Assembly (NCBI RefSeq): GCF_028372415.1
Contig: NC_092872.1
Span: 10,732,001-10,796,000, forward strand
Direction of reading: 5' to 3'
Length of the DNA stretch: 64,000 nt
DNA from: Notamacropus eugenii
Taxonomy: Eukaryota > Chordata > Mammalia > Diprotodontia > Macropodidae
The position numbers and the translations under genes are program-made. The notes under the pieces were generated by a model. That model was not told where the DNA came from. It did no database searches and saw only the letters and a program-made list of their open reading frames with translations. Each line of letters begins with the position of its first letter. Positions within the stretch are counted from its first letter, which is position 1. This document shows, in pieces, positions 53,443 through 63,767 of the stretch.

Positions 53443-56269
53443 TTTTTTTATAATTAATTTGTTTTCAGTTTTCAACAATCACTTCCATAAGTTTTAAATT
53501 TTCTCCCCCTCCCTACCCACAATGGCATGCAATCTTAAATGGGTTCTACACATACATTCTTATTAAATAAATTTTCACATTAGTCATGTTGCATAGAAGA
53601 ATTAAAACAAATGGGAGAAACCATGCAAAAACAAAACAAAACAAAAGTGAAAAGTCTGCTTCATTCTGTAGAACTCTATAATTCTTTCTCTGGATGTGGA
53701 TGGCATTTTGCATCATGAGTCCTTTGAGAATGTTTTAGGTCCTTGCATTGCTGTGAAGGGCTACGTTTATCAGATACAGTACTTGCCCACTGTGGCTCTT
53801 ACTATGTATAATTTTCTCCCAGTTCTGCTCACTTCACTCAGCATCAGTTCACATAAATCTTTCCAGGTTTTTCTGAAGTTTTCCTGTTCATCTTTTCTTA
53901 TTAGCGCAATAGTATTCCATTACATTCATATGCCACAACTTATTCAGCCATTCCCCAATGGATGAACACTCTCAATTTCCAGTTTTTCATCACCACAAAA
54001 AGAAATGCTATAAATATTTTTGTACATGTGGGTCCTTTTCTCGTTTTTATGATCTCTTTGGGATTCAGCCCTGGAAGTGAAATTGCTGGGGTCAAAGGAT
54101 ATGCACATTTTTTATAGCCCTTTGGGCATAGTTCCAAATTGCTCTCCAGAATGGTTGGATCAGCTCACAGCTCCCCCAACAATGGTTTAGCATTCCAACT
54201 CTCCCACATCTTCTCCAACATGCACCATTTTCCTGTTTTGTCATGTAAGCCAATCTGATAGGTTTGGTGTGGTACTTCAGAGTTGTTTTGATTTGCATCT
54301 CTCTAATCAATAGTGATTTAGCGCAATTTTTCATATGACTCTAGATAGCTTTCATTTCTTCCTCTGAAATTGCCTGTTCATATCCTTTGACTATTTATCA
54401 ATTGGGAAATGACTTGTATTCTTGTAAATTTGACTCAATTCTCTATACATTTTAGAAATGATACCTTTATCACAGACACTAGTTGTAAAGATTCTCAGTT
54501 TTCTGCATCCCTCCTAATCTTGGTTGCATTGACTTTGTTTGTGCAAAACCTTTTCAATTTAATGTAATAAAAAATATCCTTTTTACATTTCATAATGTTC
54601 TGTATCTCTTGTTTGGTCATAAATTCCTCCATTTTCCATAAATTTGACAAATAAATTATTCCTTGCTCCCCCAATTTGTTTAGAGTATCAGCCTTTACAC
54701 CTAGATCATGTACCCATTTGGACTTTATTATACAGTGGTATACAGTGTCATGCATTAGTCTATGCCAAGTTTCCATCACACTATTTTCCAGCTTTCCCAG
54801 CAGTCTTTGTCAAACAGTGAGTTCTTTTCTCAGAAGCTGGGGTCCTCGGGTTCATCAAATAGTAGACTGCTACAATCATTGACTACTGTGTCTTGTGTGC
54901 CTAACCTATTCCACTGATCTACCCCTCTATTTCTTAACCAGTACCAGGTGATTTTTGATGATTGCTGCTTTATAATACAATTTAAGATCTAGTATGGCTA
55001 GGCCACCTTCTCTAGCATTTCTTTCCTTAATTCCCTTGATATTCTGGATCTTTTGTTCTTCCAGATGAATTTTGATATTATTTTTTCTAACTCTAAAAAA
55101 TAATTTTTGATAATTTGATTGGTATGGAACTGAATAAGTAAATTAATTTAGGTAGAATTGTAATTTTTATTGTATTAGTTTGGCCTACCCATGAGCAACC
55201 AATGTTTTTTCCAATTATTTAAATCTGACTTTATTTTTGTGAAAAGTGTTTCATAATTGTGCTCATATAGTCCCTGGGTTTGTTTTGGTAGGTAGATTCC
55301 CAAATATTTTATAGTGTCTCCTGTAACTTTAAATGGGATTTCTCTTTCTATCTCTTGCTGTTGGGCTTTGTTAGTAATATATAGAAATGCAGATGATTTA
55401 TGTGTTTATTTTGCATCCTGCAAATTTGCTTAAGTTGTTTATTATTTCAATTAGTTTTTCACTTGATTCTCTAGGATTCTCTAAGTATGTCATCACATCA
55501 TCTGCAAAGAGTGATAACTTAGTTTCTTCTTTACCTATCCTAACTCCTTCAATTTCAATTTCTTCTCTTATTGCTAAAGCTAACATTTCTAGTACCATGC
55601 TGAATAATAGTAGTGACAATGGACATCCTTGTTTTACCCCTGATCTTATTGGAAATGCCTCTAGCTTATCCCAATACATATAATGCTTGCTGTTGGGTTT
55701 TAGGTAGATACTACTTATTATTTTGAGGAAGACTCCTTTTATTCCTATGCTCTTCAATGTTTTCAATAGGAATGGGTGTTGCATTTTGTCAAAAGCTTTT
55801 TCTACATCTATTCAAATAATCATATGGTTTATGTTAGTTTTGTTGTTAATATGATCTATTATGCTGATAGTTTTTCTAATATTGAACCAGCCCTGCATTC
55901 CTGGTAAAAATCCTACCTGATCAAAATGTATTATTCTCTTGATAAGTTGCTGTAATCTTTTTGCTAATATCTTATTTAAACTTTTTGCATCTATATTCAT
56001 TAGGGAAATTGGTCTATATTTTTCATTCTCTGTTTTGACTCTTCCCAATTTAGGTATTACCACCATATTTGTATCATAAAAAGAACTTGGTAGGACTCCA
56101 CCAATTTTCCCAAATAGTATATATAATATTGGAATTTACTGTTCTTTAAATATTTAATAGAATTCACTTGTAAATCCATCTGGTCCTAGAAGTTTTTTCC
56201 TATAGAGTTCATTGATGGCTTGTTCAATTTCTTTTTCTGAAATGTAGTTATTTAAGTATTTTGTTTCCC
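53443..56269 (-). mobile_element. 5'-truncated L1 nested in an older L1
   Basis: About 2.83 kb. It begins on the left with poly(T) and the L1 3'UTR (GTTTTCAACAATCACTTCCA), then the ORF2 C-terminus (LNHCWGSCELIQPFW near 54180), and continues through ORF2 to a truncation within the reverse-transcriptase domain at 56269. Imperfect short flanks AAAAGAT (53436) and AAAAGGAT (56270) may be the target duplication. Confidence 0.9.
55398..56066 (-). pseudogene. L1 ORF2 reverse-transcriptase fragment
   Basis: Two open pieces, 55812-56066 ([38 protein letters not shown]) and 55398-55784 (SGVKQGCPLSLLLFSMVLE, LFADDVMTYL). They are separated by a stop near 55810. The FADD box is the RT catalytic motif. 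The endonuclease domain is absent because of 5' truncation, so the copy is dead. Confidence 0.9.
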
Positions 56270-56825
56270 AAAAGGATAATTCTTAACCAAACAAGTGATA
56301 GAGACAATCATAAAATTCAAAAGGGGCAATTTCAATTACATGAAAGTAAAAAGGGATTGAAGGAATAAATTTAATGCAAATAAGAAGGAAAACTGTCCAC
56401 TAGGAAGAGTATCAGATCCCTGATAAAGATCAGATATTATATATGTTATATTACATATATTATATTTATGTGATACACATACACATAGACACACTACAAA
56501 TAATAAAAATCACTCCTTAATGTATAATGGATGAAAAGATAGGAACAGGGAGTTTTCAAAAGAGGAAATGCAAACAATCAACAGTCACTTGAAGAAATGT
56601 TCTCAATCACTAAGAATACGAGAAATAAAATTGAAAATATATGAGGCTTCATCTCGATATACATTAGGGTGGCAAAAAATGACAAAAGACAAGAATAATA
56701 AATGCTGGAAGAACTATGGGAAGTTGTGTGCACAAATGCACTCTTAACAAAGCTGTAAATTGCTCCAACAGATCTAAAATATTTGGAATGATAATAAAAT
56801 AAGTAATCAAATTGTACATATTGGA
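56270..56825 (+). mobile_element. Older L1, right part
   Basis: TTAACCAAACAAGTGATAGA, AATTTCAATTACATGAAAGT, AAGAGGAAATGCAAACAATC and GAAATGTTCTCAATCACTAA continue the L1 ORF2 3' region interrupted at 53442. Confidence 0.82.
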
Positions 56826-56829
56826 AGGA

Positions 56830-57145
56830 AAGGGGAGGGAATGGAGGAGACAAGAGAAGAGGAGAGAAAAGGGAAGAGGAAAGGGAGGGGAGGAAAGGGG
56901 GGAGGAAGAGGAAAGGAAAGGGAAGGGAAGAGAAGGGGAAGGGAGGGGAGGAAAGGGGAGAAAAGGCAAGGGGAGTGGGAGGTAAGGGAAGGAAAGAGAG
57001 ACAGAAAAAAGGAAAGAAGGAAGGAAGGAAAGAAGGAAGGAAAGAAGGAAGGAAGGAAGGAAGGAAGGAAGGAAGGAAGGAAGGAAGGAAGGAAGGAAGG
57101 AAGGAAGGAAGGAAGGAAGGAAGGAAGAAAGGAAGGAAGGAAAAG
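56830..57145. repeat. Purine tract ending in long (GGAA)n
   Basis: More than 300 bases of A/G only. Mixed GGGA/GAGG runs to 57010, then about 30 near-perfect GGAA units (57015-57140) with a few GAAA interruptions. Confidence 0.98.
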
Positions 57146-57249
57146 AGTCAGTTGAAGGATTCAACTACTGTCCCTTGACTGTGCCAGTAGACACTTGAAT
57201 GACTATGGGATTGATACTACCTCCACTCTGTGGATTAGGGAGACCTCTG

Positions 57250-57358
57250 ATTTAACAGGGAGTGCTGCAGGAAATATCAAAGCACCCTCTCTACAGAGCC
57301 CCCTAGCCTTGGGGACCTCAGGGCCCCCTCTCCACAGAACTCCCTAGCCCTAGAATCT
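57250..57358. repeat. ~41-bp minisatellite, left part
   Basis: Two full units, TCAAAGCACCCTCTCTACAG (57278) and TCAGGGCCCCCTCTCCACAG (57319), each ending near a CCTAGCC phrase. Confidence 0.78.
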
Positions 57359-57359
57359 A

Positions 57360-58418
57360 CTCTATATTCTTGGCTGTCTTCTTTTCTCCCTCTATACTAC
57401 TTCTTATCAGCTCCCATAAATTTGTTTACCATCTCTTTGCTGTTGATTCTCAAATTTACCTTTCCTGTCCTAACCTCTCTGCTGTACCTCCAAACTTGCA
57501 CCTCAAACTGCCTTCCAGACACCTAGAACCAGATTCCAGTAGACATCTGAAACTCAACATGTCCAAAACTAAGCTCATTATCTTTCCCCCTGTACTCCCC
57601 TGGCCTACTGCTTTCTCTTAGTGTGGAAGGCAACACCATCTTCCCAGCCCCTCAGGCTCCCATCATAGAAGTCTTCCTGGAACCCCCCACAATCTCCCAC
57701 CCTCCACATTTAAGCTGTCTCCAAGGTCTGTCGATTTCACCTTTGCAAAAATCCCTTTAATCATCCCTTTCTCTCCTCTGGGGTAAGCCCTCATTACCTC
57801 ACACTTGAACTATTTCAATAGCCTGCTGCTGCTGGGTCTACCTGCCTCAAGTCTCTCCCTGCTCCATTCCACTCTCTATTCAGTCAAAAAAGTGATTTTC
57901 CTAAAGCGAAGGTCTGATCATGTCACTACCACCACTAAACAAACTCTAATAGCTCCCTATTGCCTCCAAGACCAACTACAAAATCCTCTGCTCGACATTT
58001 AGAACCCTTCATAACCCATTCCAGTTCTATCTTTCCAGTGTTCTTCACCTTAATCCCCAATACATACTTTTCCATCCAGTGACACTGATGTCTTCGCTGA
58101 CCCACAAACAGTACATCCCATCTTTCAGCTTCCAGCATCTTCTCTGGCTGTGCCCCATACCTAGAATACTTCTCCCCTCTCCTTGGTCTCCTAGCTGTCT
58201 TCCTTCAAGTCTCAACTAAAATCCCATACTCTACAGGAAGCCATTCCCAACTTCTTCTAATTCTAGTGCCTTCTCTTTGTAATTATCCTATAGTTTGTTT
58301 TCTCTCCCCACCCCACTCAATTCTTTGAGGGCAAAAACTGTCTTTTGACACTTCTTGTATCCTCAAGATACATAGTAGAACATAGTAGATACTTAATAAG
58401 TCTTTATTGATTAACTGA
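57360..58418 (+). mobile_element. L2 LINE, 3' ORF part and 3'UTR
   Basis: AACTCAACATGTCCAAAACT, ATTTCAATAGCCTGCTGCTG, AGGTCTGATCATGTCACTAC and TTCTTTGAGGGCAAAAACTG in order over about 1.06 kb. Stops throughout. Confidence 0.9.
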
Positions 58419-58560
58419 CTTCAGGGCGCCCTCTATAGAGAACTCTCTTGTCTTGGAGACCTCACAGTATAGAAGCCTCCTTTTCCTGGGGATCTCAGGG
58501 GTCCTCACTATAGAGAAGTCTCTAGTGCTGGGGATCTCAGAGCTCCTCGGGTCATAGTGG
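58419..58560. repeat. ~41-bp minisatellite, right part
   Basis: TCAGGGCGCCCTCTATAGAG (58422), a shortened unit at about 58463 and TCAGGGGTCCTCACTATAGA (58496), with (C/G)TGGGGATC ends as in the left part. Confidence 0.75.
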
Positions 58561-58700
58561 ATAAATGCCCCTCGGCATTCCCTAAGTAAAATCTGAACAA
58601 CCTCATGTGGGATGTGTTGTAAGGAAGGCTATCTCTGAGGTACAGGTTGGCTTAGGTGGCCACTGACATCCCTTCTAACTCTGAGGCTCCAAGAAATGTT
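58561..58700 (+). mobile_element. L3/CR1 3' fragment
   Basis: CACTGACATCCCTTCTAACT and CTGAGGCTCCAAGAAATGTT. Confidence 0.55.
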
Positions 58701-59834
58701 ATGATCCCACTCCTTAGGTTTCTGACAACAACCTAATTATGCCAAGTGGTCATCATACTTAGATCCTCAATAACTAGCTTTCTGTTCCCCCAGCTTCTTC
58801 CTAGTACTGAACTGACCCCTCAGAAAGCATGTGGGGGAAGTGAGGAGGAAGCTGGAAATATTGGGGCTAAGGGGAGAGTCCCCCACCAAAACACTTTAAA
58901 ACCTGAGCTAAGCAAGAATATTTACAGTGTAGTATCCTTCCCGTAGACACCTACTTCCAGGTCATCATCTACCCAGCCACTTCAGACCAGAGGACATCTC
59001 TAAAGTTTTGGGTTTTGTTTTAAACTTTCAGATGAGGAACTTCCATCTCTGGGGACCAGCTGTTCTCACTGGCGATTGCCTCATATCACTACATCAAGTC
59101 TGTCCTGCCTCCACCCTGATTTTGGACACATGATCAAATAGCATGCTCAGTTTGCCTAACATAGAGCCCTCTGTGTCTTCTACCACATGGGGGGGTGGTA
59201 ACCTTCTTTGATTGGCTGTCTGCGTCTTTAAAACTGGTAAGACTAAAACATTTACTTCCTTTGGGCTGTGTTCTTCTCTGCCATGTTTTTCAGCTGCTTC
59301 ACTCAGGATGGATGCCATGAACTGAACCAATGAGAGGGGAAGGAAAATCCTTCCCCTACTTACCTCTTGTTTACCTCAGCTCTGAGAAATGGGTCTGGTA
59401 GTGTTTGCTTCCTTTCTGTGCTGTTCATCCTCCTTAGTTTCAGGTGCTGGAGGTCATCCCCACAGAACCAATGGCTGATTTTCTGGTGGTGTCCCCCTTT
59501 CCACTTAGCTAGGTTGTTCTTGGAAAATAGATGAATGACATGTTACTAGACCCATACTTAAAATCTTTCCAGCATGGCAAGCCCCATTAAAGTTTCTGTT
59601 CTCCTACAAGTACCTCCAAGAGCCCTGAGTCACCTTCACACCATAGGAAGAAATCAGGGCTGAATTCCATCAGTAAAGCCATCCATCACACTGTGAGATA
59701 CTTGGCAGGGAAGACAGTATGGCATCTTGAGTATAGGAAACCATCCGTCCTCTATCCTCTGCCCTGCTCCCTCTCTTGTACAATGGTGGGAGGAACAAGA
59801 GGAGCAACAAGATTTCTGGCATACTTTTAAGATT
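58701..59834. other. Unique non-coding DNA
   Basis: About 1.1 kb with no gene or repeat recognised. Several CCAAT-like words (TTGATTGGCTG 59209, AACCAATGAGA 59324, AACCAATGGC 59466) occur but no promoter is supported. Confidence 0.5.
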
Positions 59835-59902
59835 TGCAAAACACTTTACATGTATTGTATCACGTGAGTCTCACAACAGCTTTGGGATTTTTTTTGTCAG
59901 TG
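59835..59902 (-). mobile_element. MIR/THER1 fragment
   Basis: GCAAAACACTTTACATGTAT and GAGTCTCACAACAGC, cut off by the Mar1 insertion. Confidence 0.78.
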
Positions 59903-60165
59903 GCTAGCTAGGTGGTGCAATGGACAGGGTACCTGGACTGGAGTTAGGAAGACTCATTTTCCTGAGTTCAAATCCAGTCTCCAACACTAGTAAGGAAACT
60001 GTGTGACCCTGGGCAAGTCACTTACTCCTGTTTGCCTCCATTTCCTCATCTGCAAAATGACCCAGAGAAGGAAATGGAAAACCACTCCAGTGTCTTTGCC
60101 AACAAAACCCCAAATGGGGTCATGAAGAGTCAGACATGACTGAAAATGACTGAACGATGACAACA
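59903..60165 (+). mobile_element. Mar1-type SINE
   Basis: GGCTAGCTAGGTGGTGCAAT, CTGTGTGACCCTGGGCAAGT, CAGAGAAGGAAATGGAAAAC and GAGTCAGACATGACTGAAAA. Confidence 0.95.
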
Positions 60166-60345
60166 ATCATTTGATCCTCACAACAACCTTATAACTGTTT
60201 TCCCCCATTTTACATAGGAAAGTGAGACTGAAGTTAAGTGACTTGCCCAGGGTCATATGGCTAGTAAGGGTCTTAAGAGAGATTTGAACTCAGGACTTAC
60301 TGATTCCAATCCAGCATTCTACCTACCATGTCATCTGTAACATGT
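60166..60345 (-). mobile_element. MIR/THER1, near full length
   Basis: ATTTGATCCTCACAACAACC, CCCAGGGTCATATGGCTAGT and GATTTGAACTCAGGACTTAC. Confidence 0.9.
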
Positions 60346-60379
60346 GGTCCCTTCTGGACTCCATGATTATAGACAGACA

Positions 60380-60775
60380 TCGACAATTTGGTGAGCATCC
60401 AGAGAAGGTCACCCAGGCTAGTGAGGGGGACTGGAACCCATGCCTCAGTTACATTAGAGGAACTGAGGACATTTGGCCTGGAGGACATAAGGCTTAGAAG
60501 GGACATCACTACTGTCTTCAAATATTTGAAGGGCTGTCCCATAGGACAGGGGTTCCATTTTGTTCTGTTGGACTCCAGGACAGCAGACCTGCTGTAGTGG
60601 GCAGAAATCACAATGAAGACTTCAGGTCAGTGTTGGAACTTTCTAATACTGAGGGATGCCCAGTGATGGAATGAGCTGCCTTGTGTGAAGTAGTGAGCTC
60701 CCTGTTAGTAGAAGTGTTCAAGTAGAGGCTAGATGGCTATTTGTCAGACAGTTTATAGAATGCGATCCTGTAAGT
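60380..60775 (+). mobile_element. L3/CR1-type LINE 3' remnant
   Basis: GTCTTCAAATATTTGAAGGG, ATGGAATGAGCTGCCTTGTG, GTAGTGAGCTCCCTGTTAGT and AGAGGCTAGATGGCTATTTG. Confidence 0.85.
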
Positions 60776-61349
60776 TCAGTTTTAAGTCTCATGAGGACCT
60801 TTTACCCTGTCTTACCCAAACTTCGCATCTCAGAGCCCAGACCCTTGAACTCAGCAGAAGCTTCCTAAATGAGTTTCTGGTGAGTTTCCTCCTTTCCTTG
60901 GAGGGTGGTGAAGAGGCAGGGTCCAGGTGCTGGATGCTGTATATGTTGTCAGATATACTTGCAGTGTCAGCTGGTTTTGCTTAACTTTTTCTTTATCACA
61001 AAAGAAGGCTCACTAGATGGGTTGGGACTGGGGTGGGGGGGGTGGGACACTACACAATCCAGACTGCCTGTGATGTCAGAACACAAGGCATCGATAAAAC
61101 TATTTTTTTTTTCAAAAATGGCTGCTGAATTTAATTGAATTAAGGTTGAATTAAATGAGCTCTAAGACCTTGTCTAGCTCCAGATTCTTCAGTGCTATAG
61201 AATATAGACTTTGACAGAATATTTCTTTTTAATGTTTTTCCCATGCTGCGGTGTAGACACACCCCTTGGGTATCCATGGAAATAAGACCGTCTGCCCTGA
61301 GGACAAATGCAGAACTCCATGCTTTCTGCTTTACAACACTTTAATTAGA
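60776..61349. other. Mostly unique DNA
   Basis: No gene recognised. A MIR tail scrap lies at 61145-61200 (TTGTCTAGCTCCAGATTC). ATTAAA on the minus strand at 61345-61340 is one possible poly(A) signal for the protease gene, about 390 bases after its stop. Confidence 0.4.
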
Positions 61350-61590
61350 TCATCTTTGTTACCACTCAATGACTTGTCTGTTTCCAACATCCTAGCCCTA
61401 GTCCTCTCAATACCCATCATACAATTCTAGGATTCCTAGTTCTCTAAGGAGATTCAGACCTTTGCTTTTCCCTTCCCTTCCATAAACTAGAACCTAGTTC
61501 CCCATCCTCACTTCCTCATGTCTTATCTGTCCTAGGACCCAGTATTCATTTACCTCCCTCCCCACCACTATCTCCCATCCAGGGGAAGTG
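61350..61590. repeat. Local duplication, copy A
   Basis: From about 61365 this matches 62905-63130, including CCTTCCATAAACTAGAACC, CATGTCTTATCTGTCCTAG and CATCCAGGGGA. The copies flank the last protease exon on both sides. Confidence 0.85.
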
Positions 61591-61731
61591 AAGTGGAGGA
61601 TTAGCATGAAGACAGGGTAGATGGAGTGAAAAGAGGAATGGAGGTCTGCTGAAGCTATAAGAGTTGAGAAAGGGTTTGGAGAAAGAGGGAAAGTTTCTAA
61701 AGATGCTAGGAAGGGAGGAAAGACAAGTGGG

Positions 61732-61977
61732 TCAGTGGATTCTCAAGACATGGAGAAACAGCAGTGGAGTTGTGAGAGTTATCCAGGAAGCAATGTTGGC
61801 TGTTGATCTGGAGATGATCACGGATTTGATGGAACTTGAGATCCACATTGAGAAGTAAGGAACTCGAGCAAAAACACCAGGGTATAAAGGCGTAGTACAG
61901 CTTCTTCCCCAGGTCACCACCCCAATCTGGACCCAGGTGTCATTGAATTTGCAGACAAGAGGTCCTCCAGAATCACC
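61732..61977 (-). CDS. PRSS38: S1 serine protease (PRSS38-like), last coding exon
   Basis: This exon encodes the C-terminal 81 residues of a chymotrypsin-fold serine protease. It starts after a pyrimidine-rich acceptor (TTCCCTCTTCCTAG, minus strand) and opens with GDSGGPLVC, which holds the oxyanion-hole Gly193 and catalytic Ser195. It continues FNDTW (an N-glycosylation sequon), VVTWGRSC (TWG at the usual Ser214-Trp215-Gly216, Cys220), [10 protein letters not shown] (Pro225-Gly226) and the terminal helix [11 protein letters not shown] 29-residue tail follows with the hydrophobic run [16 protein letters not shown], then TGA. The tail suggests a membrane or GPI anchor, although it ends in polar RIH. 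The phase-0 junction with the exon at 63768 gives CEGDSGG. CE-GDSGG, FN..W.QIG, WGR.C and PLYPGV fit PRSS38 best among S1 families I know. Orthology is not proven, and earlier exons are outside the window. Confidence 0.85.
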   Translation of the reverse strand, partial: GDSGGPLVCKFNDTWVQIGVVTWGRSCTTPLYPGVFARVPYFSMWISSSIKSVIISRSTANIASWITLTTPLLFLHVLRIH

Positions 61978-62084
61978 CTAGGAAGAGGGAAGGAAGAATT
62001 AATTAATAATGAGATGGAGTGGTGGGAAGGAAGGAAGCTTACCTCTTGTCATGGAGTAACAGGATGATTGATGGAATTGTTGGA

Positions 62085-62250
62085 AGAGACTTTAGAGAGA
62101 CCATCAGGTTGAACCTCTTCATTTTACAGAAGAGGAAACTAAGGCAAACAAAAGTTTAAGTGACTTGCCCAGGGTCACACAGCTAGTAAATATCTGAGGC
62201 TAGATTTGAACTTGGGTCTTCCTGACTTTAAGTCCAGTGCTCCATAAATT
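62085..62250 (-). mobile_element. MIR/THER1 core-SINE
   Basis: CATTTTACAGAAGAGGAAAC, CCCAGGGTCACACAGCTAGT and GGGTCTTCCTGACTTTAAGT. Confidence 0.92.
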
Positions 62251-62349
62251 CAATTGAGTTCAAAAATTACTACTAAGAACCTACCATGTGCTTAATAAAG
62301 ACCTTATAGGGAATTGGTTCCAGAAGAAACACTTAGTGGGGCTGGAAGG

Positions 62350-62530
62350 GAAATCATATAGTCATAAAATTTAGAATCAGGAGGGACCTTAGGCATGAGT
62401 CCAATCTCTTCATATGACAGATGGGAAAACTGAGTCTCAGGTTAAGCATTTTGCTCTAGGTCCCACAGACAGTAAGAATCAGGATTTGAGCCCAAGACCT
62501 TTGAATCCAACTTCTATGCTCTTCGCATTC
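62350..62530 (-). mobile_element. MIR/THER1 core-SINE
   Basis: ACAGATGGGAAAACTGAGTC, TCTAGGTCCCACAGACAGTA and TTTGAGCCCAAGACCTTTGA. A short reversed L2 end lies before it at 62255-62310. Confidence 0.85.
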
Positions 62531-62544
62531 TGCCTGGATTCCCA

Positions 62545-63310
62545 CTTGTGAACAATTTTTCCCTTCCAAATCTCTACCCATAACCCCACAGGGGCCATCT
62601 ATATATCCTTGGCTATGATTTTAAATGGTTCCCCTTTTCCTATTATTCAAGGTCCTCCATATTCTAGGGCCATCTTTCTTTTTCAGTCTCATCTCCCATT
62701 CCTTCCTTCTACATACTCGATACTTTAGCCAAACTGTCTCACCTTTTTGTTTCTCCCATTATTTCCCCTGGCATTTCCTCCTTCCTTCTGTCTCCAAACC
62801 TATCCTTTAAACCTCAACTCAAAAAATATCTCCTCCAAATAATTTTCCTTGATCCCCTTATTTATGATAGTTTTAGGTCTTCCTCCTAAGCCCTCTCTGA
62901 TGTTACTGCTCAATGAACTGTTTGCAGCACCCTACCCCTGTTCCTCTCAATGCCCCATCCCATCACCCCATCCCAAGATTTTTAGTTCTCTATGGAGATT
63001 CTGACCATGGCTTTTCCCTTCCCTTCCATAAACTAGAACCCAGTTCTCCATCATCAACTTCTCATGTCTTATCTGTCCTAGAACCCAGCATTCATCTACC
63101 TCTCTCCCCAATACCACTTCCCACCCAGGGGAGAGATCATTGTGTCTTCCAGTTACCTGTGTTCATGTCTCATCCCTCTGCTAGACTTTGACTTCCTTCT
63201 TTGCAGGAACAAATGTATTTATCAAAATTTTGTATTTATTCTCCCCACACCCACCTCTATTTCCAACAGAATATACTTTATACATTAGGCACTTAATAAA
63301 TTATCATAAA
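62545..63310 (+). mobile_element. L2 LINE fragment
   Basis: AAGGTCCTCCATATTCTAGG, TTTCCTTGATCCCCTTATTT and a terminal CACTTAATAAATTATC. The duplicated segment 62890-63145 lies within it. Confidence 0.72.
62890..63145. repeat. Local duplication, copy B
   Basis: Counterpart of 61350-61590, about 1.54 kb to the right. Shared blocks include CCTTCCATAAACTAGAACC and CATGTCTTATCTGTCCTAG. Confidence 0.85.
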
Positions 63311-63319
63311 TTTATTTAT

Positions 63320-63560
63320 AGTTGGAATGAACCTTAGAGGTCATCAGATCCAACCATATTGGACTAACCTCCTTTTTCATTCTGTGTTCTTCTATCTCTG
63401 TGGCTTGTTTCATGTGGTCTCTCCTGACTGGAGTGGATTTCCCCTCTAAAGTAAAAGCCTCCCCATCATTTTGCAGATGAGGAAACTGAAGTCTAGACAA
63501 TTGAGCCCAGGGTAAAAAACACTAAACCCAGGTCTTTCTGACTCCAAGTATAGTGGTCTC
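63320..63560 (-). mobile_element. MIR/THER1 remnants
   Basis: TGAACCTTAGAGGTCATCAG at one end and CATTTTGCAGATGAGGAAAC, CAGGTCTTTCTGACTCCAAG at the other, with unrelated text between. Confidence 0.75.
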
Positions 63561-63767
63561 ATGAATCCCAATGATTCTTATAAATCAAAACTTGCCCACC
63601 CCACACACCAGGGCTGCTCTGAATCTTTTCCACCTTCTGAACTCTAACATCTGTTTGTCCAAATATTTCTACCCACCCACCCTTTTCTTGAGCAGCCAAC
63701 CCGAACTGAACCCCCTGCCAAAACTGGTCCTTGTTCCCCTGAGCCAATTCAGTCCAGAAGCACTTAC

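Larger units (their letters stand above)
61978..63767 (-). other. Last intron of the protease gene (1,790 bp)
   Basis: Bounded by GTAAGT (63767-63762, minus strand) and CTAG (61981-61978). It contains two MIRs, an L2 and duplication copy B. Unique text at 63561-63767 shows no further exon. Confidence 0.85.

Noticed and set aside
56664..57164. 166-codon minus-strand frame
   Set aside because: Encoded almost wholly by the GGAA tract, giving only low-complexity LPSF-type repeats.
59200..59480. Promoter suggested by several CCAAT-like boxes
   Set aside because: No TATA or CpG-rich start region and no gene beginning nearby on either strand.
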